Shown here one piece after another: positions 9,491 to 19,568 of a stretch of 64,000 nt of DNA. The translations under genes were made by a program, and so were the position numbers. The stretch is taken from positions 2,234,001-2,298,000 of the forward strand of contig NZ_CP082944.1 of NCBI RefSeq assembly GCF_019933155.2, written 5' to 3'. This DNA is from Metabacillus dongyingensis (GTDB lineage: Bacteria > Bacillota > Bacilli > Bacillales > Bacillaceae). Every line of letters begins with the position of its first letter. Position 1 is the first letter of the stretch. The notes beneath the pieces were generated by a model that saw only the letters and a program-made list of their open reading frames with translations, was not told the origin of the DNA and searched no databases.

Positions 9491-10753
9491 GTGAATACCG
9501 TTTTAGCGTTTGTTATTATTTTTGGAGCACTCGTATTCTTTCACGAGCTGGGACATTTAGTTTTAGCAAAACGGGCAGGTATTTTATGCCGAGAATTTGC
9601 AATCGGGTTTGGACCGAAAATCTTTTCATTCATGAAAGATGAAACCGTCTATACCATCAGACTTCTTCCCCTTGGCGGATTTGTCCGCATGGCTGGTGAA
9701 GATCCAGAAATGATAGAAGTGAAGCCTGGATATAATGTAGGTTTGCTGTTTAATAAAGAAAATAAAGTTGAAAAAATCATCCTTAATAATAAGGAAAAAT
9801 ATCCCCGTGCAAGAGTCGTTGAAGTAGAACAGGCTGACCTTGAACATAAAATGTTCATTTCAGGCTATGAACAGGGAGAAGAGGATGAAATCCTGAAAAA
9901 CTTTGAAGTTAGTGAAAAGTCTTTCTTCATTGTAGATGGTTCAGAGGTTCAAATTGCCCCTTATAACCGCCAGTTTGGTTCAAAAACGCTCGGACAGCGG
10001 ACAGCTGCTATTATTGCAGGCCCGCTTATGAATTTTATTTTAGCGTTTGTTTTATTATTCTCTCTTGGGTTTATTCAAGGGGCTCCGATTGATGAACCGA
10101 TTTTAGGGAAGCTGACGCCGGATGGCTCTGCTGTAGAGTCGGGACTTAAAGAAGGCGATGAAATTACATCCATTGAAGGAAAAGTGATGTCTTCATGGAA
10201 ACAAGTCGTTTCAGTTATTCAGGCAAATCCTGAGCAAGAACTGACTTTTGCCATTAACCGAGGCGGTCAAAATCTTGAAGTTGAAGTGGTTCCGGAAGCA
10301 AGTAAAGTTGGGGAAGAAACAATCGGCAGAATTGGAGCTTACAATCCTGTTGAAAAATCTTTCGTCGGCTCATTGGAATATGGAGTAACGGAAACGTTCA
10401 ATTGGACAAAGGAAATTGTGCTCGGTCTTGGCAAATTGGTCACTGGTCAGTTTTCAATCGACATGCTTTCGGGTCCGGTAGGAATTTATGACATGACAGA
10501 TCAAGTAGCAAAAACAGGCTTCATCAACTTAATGAGCTGGGCTGCCATTTTGAGCATCAACTTAGGAATTGTCAATCTGCTTCCGATTCCGGCACTGGAC
10601 GGGGGAAGGCTATTATTCTTCCTGGTCGAAGCGCTCCGAGGCAAACCGATAGACCGCCAAAAAGAAGGGGTCGTTCATTTTATCGGTTTTGCTTTATTGA
10701 TGCTGTTAATGCTGGTTGTCACATGGAATGATATTCAAAGATTCTTTTTATAA
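9491..10753 (+). CDS. rasP: Site-2 intramembrane zinc protease RasP (RseP)
   Basis: A 420-residue membrane metalloprotease. The first helix carries HELGH (His18, Glu19, His22), and a later helix carries NLLPIPALDGG with the third zinc ligand Asp. Between them is a PDZ domain (about residues 190-275, PDGSAVESGLKEGDEITSIEG). In B. subtilis RasP finishes cleavage of anti-sigma factors such as RsiW and clears membrane-bound signal peptides and FtsL. GTG 9491 is preceded by AAAGGTGG. It is placed between dxr and proS as in B. subtilis. Confidence 0.96.
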   Translation: MNTVLAFVIIFGALVFFHELGHLVLAKRAGILCREFAIGFGPKIFSFMKDETVYTIRLLPLGGFVRMAGEDPEMIEVKPGYNVGLLFNKENKVEKIILNNKEKYPRARVVEVEQADLEHKMFISGYEQGEEDEILKNFEVSEKSFFIVDGSEVQIAPYNRQFGSKTLGQRTAAIIAGPLMNFILAFVLLFSLGFIQGAPIDEPILGKLTPDGSAVESGLKEGDEITSIEGKVMSSWKQVVSVIQANPEQELTFAINRGGQNLEVEVVPEASKVGEETIGRIGAYNPVEKSFVGSLEYGVTETFNWTKEIVLGLGKLVTGQFSIDMLSGPVGIYDMTDQVAKTGFINLMSWAAILSINLGIVNLLPIPALDGGRLLFFLVEALRGKPIDRQKEGVVHFIGFALLMLLMLVVTWNDIQRFFL

Positions 10754-10856
10754 GACTTTCCTATGAATGAGGCGGCGATGTCATTTTTTTAGAACCGTCG
10801 ACTCGTTTGGTTAAACAAGACTTTTAGAATGTATAAATAGATAGAGGTGCTTGAAG

Positions 10857-12560
10857 ATGAAACAGAGTATGACATTTATTCCTACTTTAAGAGAAGTGCC
10901 TGCAGACGCTGACATTAAAAGCCATCAGCTTTTATTGCGTGCAGGCTATATGCGGCAAAATGCAAGCGGGATTTACAGTTACTTGCCGCTTGCTACCATT
11001 GTGCTAAAAAAAATTGAGCAAATTGTGCGAGAAGAAATGAATCGTGCGGGATCATCCGAGCTGTTAATGCCGGCTCTGCAGCAGGCAGAGCTTTGGCAGG
11101 AGTCTGGCAGATGGTATACGTACGGTCCTGAGCTTATGCGAATGAAAGACCGTCACAGCCGTGAATTCGCCCTTGGCGCAACGCATGAAGAAGTCATTAC
11201 TTCTCTTGTGAGAGACGAAGTAAAATCGTATAAAAGACTTCCTTTGAATCTATTTCAAATTCAGTCTAAATTCAGAGATGAGAAACGTCCGCGTTTTGGT
11301 CTGCTTCGCGGCCGTGAATTTATTATGAAAGACGCTTACTCTTTTCACGCTTCTTTTGAAAGTCTTGATGAAGTGTACGAAAAAATGTACCAGGCATACA
11401 GCAATATTTTCTCACGCTGCGGATTAAATTACCGTGCAGTAATTGCAGATTCCGGTGCAATGGGCGGGAAAGATACACATGAATTCATGGTGCTTTCTGA
11501 AGTAGGAGAAGATACGATTGCTTACTCAGACACCTCTCAATATGCAGCAAATATTGAAATGGCACCTGTCATTAATCAATATGAAAAAAGCGGCGAAGAA
11601 GCTCAAAGTCTAGAAAAGGTAGAAACGCCTGATCAAAAAACGATTGAAGAAGTTGCATCTTTCTTGAATACATCGAAAGAGCAATTAATTAAGTCTCTTC
11701 TTTTCAAAGTAGATGAGAAATTCGTATTAGTTTTAGTACGCGGTGATCATGAGGTTAACGACATTAAAATTAAAAACTTATACGGAGCTTCAATTGTAGA
11801 GCTTGCCACGGCCGAAGAGACAAAGCAGTCTGTCGGCGTAATGCCGGGCTATGTAGGTCCAGTTGCCGTCAGCTCAGAAGTAGAGATTATTGCAGATATG
11901 GCCGTTCAGGCAATTGTCAACGGCGTGTGCGGAGCTAACGAAGAGAACTTTCATTACACAGGCGTGAATATTGAACGTGATGCAAATGTCTCTCAATTTG
12001 CAGATTTAAGATTTATTAAAGAAGGAGACTTATCTCCTGATGGACAAGGTTTCATTCAATTTGCAAAAGGTATTGAAGTTGGCCACGTATTTAAACTTGG
12101 CACACGCTACAGTGAAGCTATGAATGCTACTTTCCTTGATGAAAACGGAAGAGCTCAGCCGATGATTATGGGCTGCTACGGTATAGGGGTTTCAAGAACA
12201 CTAGCAGCAATCGTTGAACAATTCAACGATGAAAAAGGTATTGTATGGCCTGCAGCTGTTGCCCCGTTCCAGGTTCACCTAATCAGTGCAAATGCCAAAA
12301 ATGATGTACAGGCTGAAGTAAGTGATAAATTATATGCAGATCTTAAAGAAGCTGGATTTGAAGTCCTTTATGATGACCGCAATGAACGTGCAGGAGTGAA
12401 ATTTGCAGATTCAGATCTAATCGGCATTCCAGTAAGAGTCGTTGTCGGGAAACAGGCGGCGGACGGAATAGTTGAGATTAAGGACCGCAAAACAGGTGAA
12501 GGAATGGATGTTTCATTGTCTGATTTAACTGGCACCATTTCCAATTTATTATCCAATTAA
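10857..12560 (+). CDS. proS: Prolyl-tRNA synthetase (bacterial type, with editing insert)
   Basis: A class II synthetase of 567 residues charging tRNA-Pro. It begins [31 protein letters not shown]; class II motifs follow at [13 protein letters not shown] and further on [16 protein letters not shown], with the YbaK-like editing domain inserted at about 220-405 and the anticodon-binding domain at the C terminus ([20 protein letters not shown]). I use ATG 10857, not TTG 10851, because AGAGGTG sits 7 bases upstream and the conserved N terminus begins there. There is no T-box in the short 103-base upstream gap. Confidence 0.97.
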   Translation: MKQSMTFIPTLREVPADADIKSHQLLLRAGYMRQNASGIYSYLPLATIVLKKIEQIVREEMNRAGSSELLMPALQQAELWQESGRWYTYGPELMRMKDRHSREFALGATHEEVITSLVRDEVKSYKRLPLNLFQIQSKFRDEKRPRFGLLRGREFIMKDAYSFHASFESLDEVYEKMYQAYSNIFSRCGLNYRAVIADSGAMGGKDTHEFMVLSEVGEDTIAYSDTSQYAANIEMAPVINQYEKSGEEAQSLEKVETPDQKTIEEVASFLNTSKEQLIKSLLFKVDEKFVLVLVRGDHEVNDIKIKNLYGASIVELATAEETKQSVGVMPGYVGPVAVSSEVEIIADMAVQAIVNGVCGANEENFHYTGVNIERDANVSQFADLRFIKEGDLSPDGQGFIQFAKGIEVGHVFKLGTRYSEAMNATFLDENGRAQPMIMGCYGIGVSRTLAAIVEQFNDEKGIVWPAAVAPFQVHLISANAKNDVQAEVSDKLYADLKEAGFEVLYDDRNERAGVKFADSDLIGIPVRVVVGKQAADGIVEIKDRKTGEGMDVSLSDLTGTISNLLSN

Positions 12561-12586
12561 AAAAGCATGAAGCTCTGTTTTATTCA

Positions 12587-12595
12587 TGTTATGAT
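12587..12595 (+). promoter_or_regulatory. Possible extended -10 promoter for polC
   Basis: TGTTATGAT is an extended -10 (TGn plus TATGAT). The -35 region at about 12567-12572 is poor. A start near 12602 would give a leader of about 85 nt containing the strong hairpin at 12619-12647. Confidence 0.45.
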
Positions 12596-12618
12596 AGAGT
12601 AAGTGAATAAAACATTTA

Positions 12619-12647
12619 AAGGTACCTCGCAAAGAGCGAGGTACCTT
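12619..12647 (+). promoter_or_regulatory. Perfect 12-bp hairpin in the polC leader
   Basis: AAGGTACCTCGC (12619-12630) pairs perfectly with GCGAGGTACCTT (12636-12647) around loop AAAGA. It is followed by CAATTATG rather than a U-tract, so it is not an intrinsic terminator read in the plus direction. It ends 40 bases before the polC ATG. It may be an mRNA-stability or processing element. Confidence 0.6.
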
Positions 12648-12687
12648 CAATTATGAGGATCGATTATTGTAAGAGGGGACGGTTAGA

Positions 12688-15600
12688 ATGGACGAACTTT
12701 CGAAGGCTCAAAAAGAGCGATTTCAGCTTCTGCTTCAGCAAATCGATTTAACAGACGACGCTGTTTTTAATCATTTTAAAAATGGTGCGATCACAAAATT
12801 AACGGTCCATAAGCAGTCAAAGAAATGGGAATTTCAATTTTCATTTGACCGGATCCTTCCTTTTGAAGTGTACCGGATTTTTTATGCGAAATTAACAAAA
12901 GCATTCTCCCATATAGCTGATGTATCTTTTATAATCGCCGTTAATGATCAAACTTTTGATGAGAAATTAATTGCAGACTATTGGTCGGTTTGTGTGCAGG
13001 AAATGCAGGGAATCTCTCCTCCCATGCTCTCATTGCTGAATGAACAAATTCCTGAAGTACAAGGTTTAAAGCTGATTGTAAAAACGAGAAATGAAACCGA
13101 AGCGATGGCCATCAAGAAAAAATACACATCGGTTCTTCAGGACAGCTTTGCACAATATGGCTTTCCGCTCATACAGCTCGAAACAACCGTGAATATATCA
13201 AAAGAAGAAATACAAAAGTTTCAAGAGCAAAAGAAGCTTGAAGATCAAGAGAAAATGATGCTTGCCATTACAGAAATGGATAAGAAAGATCAAGAACAGG
13301 AGGCTCCTCAGGGTCCTCTTATGATCGGCTATGCCATTAAGAATGACGAAGAAATCAAACAGATCAATACAATTGAAGATGAGGAACGCCGCATTACGAT
13401 TCAAGGATATGTATTCGATGCTGAGACAAGAGAGCTTCGAAGCGGAAGAACATTGAGTACTTTTAAAGTAACAGACTATACAAACTCCATTTTAGTGAAA
13501 ATGTTCGCACGTGATAAAGAAGACGCCGTTCTGCTGCAAACACTGAAAAAAGGAATGTGGGTGAAGGTTCGCGGAAGCATCCAGAATGATACATTTGTAA
13601 GAGACTTAGTCATGATTGCAAATGATATTAATGAAATCAAGCCTGAAATTCGTCAGGATACATCTGATGAAAAAAGAATAGAGCTTCATTTGCATACTCC
13701 GATGAGCCAAATGGATGCTGTGTCATCTGTCAGTTCTTTAGTCGGCCAAGCAAGCAAATGGGGACATCCTGCTGTAGCGATCACAGATCACGCTGTTGCC
13801 CAGTCCTTTCCTGAAGCGTATTCCGCAGGCAAGAAAAACGGCATCAAAGTTTTATACGGTGTTGAAATTAACCTCGTTGATGACGGAGTCCCGATTGCTT
13901 ATAACGCGCAGGACCGCTTTTTGCCAGAAGCAACATATGTCGTATTTGACGTAGAGACAACCGGCTTGTCAGCTGTTTACGATACGATTATTGAACTTGC
14001 AGCTGTTAAAATCAGAAATGGCGAAATCATCGACCGGTTTGAATCGTTTGCAAATCCACATCATCGTCTATCAGCGACAACAATAGAACTAACCGGCATA
14101 ACAGATGATATGGTAGCAACAGCTCCAAACGTAGACGAAGTGCTCCGCAGGTTCAAAGAGTGGGCCGGAGACGACATATTAGTTGCACATAATGCAAGCT
14201 TTGATATGGGCTTCTTAAACGTTGGCTATAAACAGCTGCTTGGTGCGGGTAAAGCAGCCAACCCTGTCATCGATACTCTTGAACTTGGAAGATTTTTATA
14301 TCCTGAGCTGAAAAGCCACAGGTTAAATACACTTGCTAAAAAGTTTGATATTGAACTGACTCAGCATCACCGCGCTATTTTTGACGCAGAAGCAACAGGT
14401 TACCTCCTTCTCAGAATGCTGAAGGATGCCGCCCAAAAAGGAATTGAGAATCATAACCAGCTTAATGATAATATGGGACAGGGCAATGCCTATCAGAGGG
14501 CGCGTCCTTATCATGCCATCCTGCTTGCCCAAAATGAAATTGGCTTAAAAAACCTATTTAAACTTGTGTCACTTTCTCATATTGACTATTTCTATCGTGT
14601 TGCACGCGTCCCAAGGTCTCAGCTTATCAAGCATCGAGAAGGCATTCTCGTGGGGTCAGCATGTGACCGCGGGGAAGTGTTTGAAGGGATGATGCAAAAG
14701 TCTCCCGAGGAAGTTGAAGATATTGCAGCTTTTTATGATTACCTTGAGGTGCAGCCTCCTGAAGTATACCGTCATTTAATTCAAATGGAGTATATCAAGG
14801 ACGAAATGGCACTGAAAGAAATCATCACGAACCTTGTGAATCTAGGAGAAAAGCTTGAAAAACCGGTTGTTGCAACTGGAAATGTACACTATCTTCAGCC
14901 TGAGGATAAAATTTACCGCAAGATTCTAGTAAACTCTCAGGGCGGTGCGAATCCGCTGAACCGACACGAGCTGCCAAACGTTCACTTCAGACCCACGAAT
15001 GAAATGCTCGATTGCTTTAGTTTCCTCGGGAAAGAGAAAGCCCGTGAAATTGTTATTGACAATACGCATCGCGTAGCAGAATTAATTGATGAAATTAAGC
15101 CAATCAAAGACGACCTTTATACACCTAAAATCGATGGGGCAGACGATGAAATCCGTGAAATGAGCTACAGTATGGCGAGAAGCATTTATGGCGATCATCT
15201 TCCGGAAATTGTCGAAGCAAGACTTGAAAAGGAATTGAAAAGCATTATCGGCCACGGCTTTGCCGTTATCTATCTGATTTCGCACAAGCTTGTTAAAAAA
15301 TCTCTGGACGATGGATATCTTGTAGGTTCCAGGGGTTCTGTCGGTTCATCCTTGGTTGCGACGATGACCGAGATAACAGAGGTTAATCCGCTGCCGCCGC
15401 ATTATGTTTGTCCTGACTGCAAGCATTCTGAATTCTTTAATGATGGATCAGTAGGTTCCGGGTTTGACTTGGCGAACAAAGACTGTCCGGAATGTGGAGC
15501 CAAATATCATAAAGATGGACATGATATCCCGTTTGAAACGTTCCTTGGATTTAAAGGAGACAAAGTTCCTGATATCGATTTGAACTTCTCTGGAGAATAT

Positions 15601-16989
15601 CAGCCGAGAGCCCATAATTACACTAAGGACCTTTTTGGTGAAGATAACGTGTTCCGTGCCGGAACAATCGGTACAGTCGCTGAGAAAACAGCTTACGGAT
15701 ATGTGAAAGGCTACGCAGGCGACAATAACTTAATGCTCAGAAATGCAGAAGTTGACCGTCTTGTTCAAGGCTGTACAGGCGTAAAAAGAAATACCGGACA
15801 GCATCCGGGCGGAATCATCGTTGTACCCGATTATATGGATATTTATGATTTTTCGCCGATTCAATTTCCAGCCGATGCTACAGGCTCTGAATGGAAAACA
15901 ACTCACTTTGACTTCCACTCTATTCATGATAATTTGCTGAAGCTTGATATTCTTGGCCACGACGATCCAACCGTAATCAGGATGCTTCAGGATTTAAGCG
16001 GAATTGATCCGAAAACGATCCCGACTGATGATAAGGAAGTTATGAAGATATTCAGCGGAACAGAATCACTTGGCGTAACAGAAGAACAGATTATGTGTAA
16101 AACCGGAACACTTGGAATTCCCGAGTTCGGTACCCGCTTTGTCCGTCAAATGCTTGAAGACACAAAGCCGACTACTTTCTCTGAGCTTGTGCAAATCTCG
16201 GGACTTTCCCACGGTACGGATGTATGGCTTGGGAATGCCCAGGAATTGATTCATGATAATACTTGTACGCTGAGCGAAGTGATCGGCTGCCGTGATGATA
16301 TTATGGTTTATTTAATTTATCAGGGACTTGAACCTTCATTTGCTTTTAAAATTATGGAGTCTGTTCGTAAGGGTAAGGGGCTTACACCTGAGATGGTGGA
16401 AGAAATGAAAAAGAACGAGGTTCCTGACTGGTACATCAGTTCATGCCTTAAGATAAAGTACATGTTCCCGAAAGCACATGCTGCAGCATATGTTTTGATG
16501 GCTGTCCGCATTGCCTATTTTAAAGTGCATCATGCCCTGCTTTATTATTCTGCTTACTTTACTGTTCGTGCCGATGATTTTGACATCGAAACAATGGTAA
16601 AAGGTTCTGAACCAATCAAAGCAAAGATAGTAGAGATTAATCAAAAAGGACTTGAGGCATCTCCGAAAGAAAAGAGCTTGCTGACAGTGCTTGAACTTGC
16701 CCTTGAAATGTGCGAGCGCGGATATTCTTTTCAAAAAGTAGATTTATACAGATCCAGCGCAACAGACTTCCTGATTGACGGGAAATCTTTAATTCCGCCA
16801 TTCAATTCTATTCCAGGGCTTGGAACAAATGCTGCCATCAATATTGTAAAAGCAAGACAGGACGGAGAATTTCTGTCGAAAGAAGACCTTCAGCAGCGCG
16901 GGAAGGTTTCTAAAACAATTATTGAATATCTCGATAAGCAAGGCTGTCTAGAGTCGCTCCCTGATCAAAATCAGCTGTCGCTGTTTTGA
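12688..16989 (+). CDS. polC: DNA polymerase III alpha subunit, PolC type
   Basis: The replicative polymerase of Firmicutes, 1433 residues (B. subtilis 1437). In order: an N-terminal domain, an OB fold (about 230-320), a PHP domain beginning [12 protein letters not shown] (about 331), which is interrupted by the DnaQ-like 3'-5' exonuclease ([10 protein letters not shown] at about 418, [14 protein letters not shown] about 560), then the rest of PHP, the palm with [12 protein letters not shown] (about 877), a zinc module CPDC...CPECG (about 909-938), the catalytic [11 protein letters not shown] and a C-terminal helix-hairpin-helix. The exonuclease motifs look intact, so proofreading should be active. 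The frame is continuous. Confidence 0.98.
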   Translation: MDELSKAQKERFQLLLQQIDLTDDAVFNHFKNGAITKLTVHKQSKKWEFQFSFDRILPFEVYRIFYAKLTKAFSHIADVSFIIAVNDQTFDEKLIADYWSVCVQEMQGISPPMLSLLNEQIPEVQGLKLIVKTRNETEAMAIKKKYTSVLQDSFAQYGFPLIQLETTVNISKEEIQKFQEQKKLEDQEKMMLAITEMDKKDQEQEAPQGPLMIGYAIKNDEEIKQINTIEDEERRITIQGYVFDAETRELRSGRTLSTFKVTDYTNSILVKMFARDKEDAVLLQTLKKGMWVKVRGSIQNDTFVRDLVMIANDINEIKPEIRQDTSDEKRIELHLHTPMSQMDAVSSVSSLVGQASKWGHPAVAITDHAVAQSFPEAYSAGKKNGIKVLYGVEINLVDDGVPIAYNAQDRFLPEATYVVFDVETTGLSAVYDTIIELAAVKIRNGEIIDRFESFANPHHRLSATTIELTGITDDMVATAPNVDEVLRRFKEWAGDDILVAHNASFDMGFLNVGYKQLLGAGKAANPVIDTLELGRFLYPELKSHRLNTLAKKFDIELTQHHRAIFDAEATGYLLLRMLKDAAQKGIENHNQLNDNMGQGNAYQRARPYHAILLAQNEIGLKNLFKLVSLSHIDYFYRVARVPRSQLIKHREGILVGSACDRGEVFEGMMQKSPEEVEDIAAFYDYLEVQPPEVYRHLIQMEYIKDEMALKEIITNLVNLGEKLEKPVVATGNVHYLQPEDKIYRKILVNSQGGANPLNRHELPNVHFRPTNEMLDCFSFLGKEKAREIVIDNTHRVAELIDEIKPIKDDLYTPKIDGADDEIREMSYSMARSIYGDHLPEIVEARLEKELKSIIGHGFAVIYLISHKLVKKSLDDGYLVGSRGSVGSSLVATMTEITEVNPLPPHYVCPDCKHSEFFNDGSVGSGFDLANKDCPECGAKYHKDGHDIPFETFLGFKGDKVPDIDLNFSGEYQPRAHNYTKDLFGEDNVFRAGTIGTVAEKTAYGYVKGYAGDNNLMLRNAEVDRLVQGCTGVKRNTGQHPGGIIVVPDYMDIYDFSPIQFPADATGSEWKTTHFDFHSIHDNLLKLDILGHDDPTVIRMLQDLSGIDPKTIPTDDKEVMKIFSGTESLGVTEEQIMCKTGTLGIPEFGTRFVRQMLEDTKPTTFSELVQISGLSHGTDVWLGNAQELIHDNTCTLSEVIGCRDDIMVYLIYQGLEPSFAFKIMESVRKGKGLTPEMVEEMKKNEVPDWYISSCLKIKYMFPKAHAAAYVLMAVRIAYFKVHHALLYYSAYFTVRADDFDIETMVKGSEPIKAKIVEINQKGLEASPKEKSLLTVLELALEMCERGYSFQKVDLYRSSATDFLIDGKSLIPPFNSIPGLGTNAAINIVKARQDGEFLSKEDLQQRGKVSKTIIEYLDKQGCLESLPDQNQLSLF

Positions 16990-17090
16990 TTTTTTTGACG
17001 GAACTGTGAATTGGGAAATATTCACTGGATTTTTCCCGGAGAAAAATCTTGCATTATCGTCTGAAATACCTTACGCAGTTTGATTTTAAT

Positions 17091-17119
17091 TTGCAAAAAA
17101 TGGCCGGTTATGTTATATT
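17091..17119 (+). promoter_or_regulatory. Predicted sigma-A promoter of the rimP-nusA-infB operon
   Basis: TTGCAA (17091-17096), 17-bp spacer and TATATT (17114-17119). It is the best promoter in the gap and would give a leader of about 185 nt. Confidence 0.75.
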
Positions 17120-17233
17120 TTTTATGGAAATGCTAACGATAGTTAGAGGCAGAGAGTGGGGCAACCCACTCTTTCGTATTGAGTAGAGATATTATTGTCT
17201 CTTCATTCGGATCGCGTGTTGTGTACATACATT

Positions 17234-17260
17234 CCCTGCTCAATATGAAGCAGGGTTTTT
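17234..17260 (+). terminator. Terminator-like hairpin inside the rimP leader
   Basis: CCCTGCT (17234-17240) pairs with AGCAGGG (17249-17255) around an 8-base loop and is followed directly by five U. It lies downstream of the promoter and upstream of rimP, so it acts as an attenuator if functional. Confidence 0.65.
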
Positions 17261-17309
17261 CAGCAACTAATAGTGTCACATTTGCTTCTATTTCACAAGG
17301 AGGAACGGG

Positions 17310-17783
17310 ATGAGCAAAAAAGTTACTGAAATCGTAGCAGAATTAGCTTTGCCGATTTTAGATGAATTAACATTGGAACTAGTGGATATTGAATTCGTAA
17401 AAGAAGGAAAAGAATGGTTTTTGCGCGTATTCATAGATTCAAGTGATGGAATCGACATTGAGCATTGCGCGATTGTAAGCGAAAAACTGAGTGAAAAATT
17501 AGATGAAACAGATCCAATCGAACAAAATTATTTTCTTGAAGTTTCATCGCCTGGTGCGGAGCGTCCGCTTAAGAAGGATTCTGACTTCACAAAATCAATC
17601 GGCAAAAATGTTTATATTAAAACATATGAGCCTTTTGAAGGATCGAAAGTATTTGAAGGAGAGCTTACTGCTTTTGATGGTGAGCATGTAATTGTGACGA
17701 TTTTAATTAAAACACGCAAAAAACAAATTCAAATACCTTACGAAAAAATCGCCAGTGCCCGGCTCGCTGTCACGTTCAATTAA
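17310..17783 (+). CDS. rimP: Ribosome maturation factor RimP
   Basis: A 157-residue protein with the RimP two-domain layout; it helps assemble the 30S subunit around S12. Recognisable are [22 protein letters not shown], the [19 protein letters not shown] segment, [15 protein letters not shown] and the C-terminal SH3-like barrel. AAGGAGG lies 7 bases before ATG 17310. It is the first gene of the rimP-nusA-ylxR-ylxQ-infB operon, a very stable bacterial arrangement. Confidence 0.96.
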   Translation: MSKKVTEIVAELALPILDELTLELVDIEFVKEGKEWFLRVFIDSSDGIDIEHCAIVSEKLSEKLDETDPIEQNYFLEVSSPGAERPLKKDSDFTKSIGKNVYIKTYEPFEGSKVFEGELTAFDGEHVIVTILIKTRKKQIQIPYEKIASARLAVTFN

Positions 17784-17819
17784 ATAAACCGATAGATGGA
17801 TAAGGGGGAGACCGTAAAG

Positions 17820-18953
17820 ATGAGTAATGAACTTTTAGATGCCTTAACAATTCTTGAAAAAGAAAAAGGCATCAGTAAAGAAGTGATCATTGAAGCAATT
17901 GAAGCTGCATTGATCTCCGCTTATAAGCGTAATTTTAACCAGGCTCAGAATGTGCGCGTTGATTTAAACCGCGAAACAGGAACAATGAGAGTCTTTGCAA
18001 GAAAAGATGTTGTTGATGAAGTATATGATCCAAGGCTTGAAGTTTCAGTAACAGAAGCTCAAAGCGTGAATCCAAGCTATCAGGTAAATGATGTTCTTGA
18101 GATGGAAGTAACGCCAAAAGACTTCGGCCGAATTGCAGCGCAGACTGCCAAACAAGTCGTAACCCAGCGTGTGCGCGAGGCAGAACGCGGTGTGATTTAC
18201 TCTGAATTTGTAGATCGCGAAGAAGATATCATGACTGGAATTGTCCAAAGAATTGACTCTAAATTTATTTATGTCAGTCTTGGGAAAATTGAGGCTCTGC
18301 TTCCTGTAAGCGAACAAATGCCAAACGAAAAATACAAGCCGCATGACCGCATTAAAGTATTTATTACAAAGGTCGAAAAAACAACAAAAGGACCTCAAAT
18401 TTTCGTTTCCCGCACTCATCCTGGTTTATTAAAACGATTATTTGAAATTGAGGTTCCTGAGATTTATGACGGCACGGTAGAAATTAAATCGGTTGCGCGC
18501 GAAGCTGGCGACCGTTCAAAAATTTCTGTGCACTCGGACAATCCTGAAGTCGATCCTGTGGGTTCATGTGTTGGTCCAAAAGGCCAGCGTGTGCAGGCTA
18601 TCGTAAATGAGTTAAAAGGCGAAAAGATTGATATCGTAAAATGGTCAAACGATCCTGTTGATTTTGTTGCCAATGCTCTAAGTCCTTCAAAAGTTCTTGA
18701 TGTGAATGTGAACGAGGATGACAAAGCAACAACAGTGGTTGTGCCTGATTATCAATTATCGCTTGCTATTGGCAAAAGAGGCCAAAATGCAAGGTTAGCG
18801 GCAAAATTGACAAACTGGAAGATTGATATTAAAAGTGAGACAGACGCTCTTCAAATGGGCATTTACCCTCGTGCAGGAGCAAATGTCCCGCTTGATGAAA
18901 GCGATGACGATGAACCGCTTTTTTCTTTCAATCAAGATGAATTAGACAAGTAA
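17820..18953 (+). CDS. nusA: Transcription elongation/termination factor NusA
   Basis: NusA, 377 residues, binds RNA polymerase and stimulates pausing and intrinsic termination. The N-terminal polymerase-binding domain (MSNELLDALTILEKEKGISK) is followed by an S1 domain (about 135-200, EDIMTGIVQRIDSKFIYVSLG in part) and two KH domains (GSCVGPKGQRVQAIVNEL and SLAIGKRGQNARLAAKLT). As in other Gram-positives, the C-terminal AR repeats of E. coli NusA are absent. ATG 17820 is preferred over 17796 because AAGGGGGAG lies between them. Confidence 0.97.
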   Translation: MSNELLDALTILEKEKGISKEVIIEAIEAALISAYKRNFNQAQNVRVDLNRETGTMRVFARKDVVDEVYDPRLEVSVTEAQSVNPSYQVNDVLEMEVTPKDFGRIAAQTAKQVVTQRVREAERGVIYSEFVDREEDIMTGIVQRIDSKFIYVSLGKIEALLPVSEQMPNEKYKPHDRIKVFITKVEKTTKGPQIFVSRTHPGLLKRLFEIEVPEIYDGTVEIKSVAREAGDRSKISVHSDNPEVDPVGSCVGPKGQRVQAIVNELKGEKIDIVKWSNDPVDFVANALSPSKVLDVNVNEDDKATTVVVPDYQLSLAIGKRGQNARLAAKLTNWKIDIKSETDALQMGIYPRAGANVPLDESDDDEPLFSFNQDELDK

Positions 18954-18966
18954 GAGGTGAGGCAAT

Positions 18967-19242
18967 GTGAACAATCAAAGAAAAGTTCCGCTGCGCAAAT
19001 GTGTTGCGACTGGAGAAATGAAACCGAAAAAAGAACTTGTTCGTATTGTCCGTTCAAAAGAAGGAGAAGTTTCCGTTGATCCAACCGGCAAGAAAAACGG
19101 ACGCGGAGCTTACCTCTCACTTGATAAAGACTGTATTTTACAAGCTAAGAAGAAGAATGTACTGGCTAATCACCTGCAAGTAAAGATTGAAGATGCCATC
19201 TACGAAGAATTGCTTCAGCTAGCTGAGAAGGAGAAACATTAA
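18967..19242 (+). CDS. rnpM: RNA-binding protein RnpM (YlxR), RNase P modulator
   Basis: A 91-residue basic YlxR-family protein. The family motif is clear: [22 protein letters not shown] and GRGAYLS. YlxR has been described as an RNA-binding protein that interacts with and modulates RNase P, hence RnpM. It starts with GTG 18967 behind AGAGGTGAGG and lies 13 bases after nusA. It is co-transcribed with nusA and the L7Ae-like ylxQ. Confidence 0.92.
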   Translation: MNNQRKVPLRKCVATGEMKPKKELVRIVRSKEGEVSVDPTGKKNGRGAYLSLDKDCILQAKKKNVLANHLQVKIEDAIYEELLQLAEKEKH

Positions 19243-19246
19243 TGGT

Positions 19247-19549
19247 ATGGTAAAACATCAATGGATGTCCTTATTGGGCTTAGCAAATCGAGCAAGAAAG
19301 ATTGTTTCAGGAGAAGAACTTGTCATCAAAGAAGTTAGACAATCCCGTGCAAAACTTGTTCTGCTCTCAAAAGATGCATCAGAAAATACTGCTAAAAAGG
19401 TTCATGATAAATGCAGTTTTTACAACATTCCTGTTGTCTCGGTCCCGGATCGTTACCTGTTAGGTCAAGCGATTGGAAAGGATGCTCGAGTCGTTGTGGC
19501 ATTAGTTGATGCAGGCTTTGCTGCAAAAATGAAAACCTTGCTCGATTAA
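19247..19549 (+). CDS. rplGA: L7Ae-family ribosomal-associated protein YlxQ (RplGA)
   Basis: A 100-residue protein of the L7Ae/L30e/S12e/Gadd45 fold, which binds kink-turn RNA; motifs are [18 protein letters not shown] and [17 protein letters not shown]. The exact role in Bacillus is not settled; kink-turn binding is known from homologues. ATG 19247 is used: an ATG five bases earlier runs into a stop after three codons. The AAGGAG ribosome binding site lies inside the end of rnpM. Confidence 0.9.
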   Translation: MVKHQWMSLLGLANRARKIVSGEELVIKEVRQSRAKLVLLSKDASENTAKKVHDKCSFYNIPVVSVPDRYLLGQAIGKDARVVVALVDAGFAAKMKTLLD

Positions 19550-19568
19550 ATTTCTTGGGGGTGACCAT

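Larger units (their letters stand above)
16990..17309 (+). promoter_or_regulatory. polC-rimP gap: long structured rimP leader
   Basis: This 320-base gap has no gene. After the promoter at 17091-17119, the leader contains a hairpin AGAGTGGG/CCCACTCT with a GCAA tetraloop (17153-17172), an AGAGA/TCTCT pairing just after it, and a terminator-like hairpin at 17234-17260. The rimP ribosome binding site AAGGAGG lies about 30 bases beyond. No clear terminator for polC is visible before the promoter. The arrangement suggests control by premature termination. Confidence 0.6.

Noticed and set aside
10754..10856. T-box leader for proS
   Set aside because: The gap is only about 100 bases, with no T-box sequence or terminator, so there is no tRNA-sensing leader.
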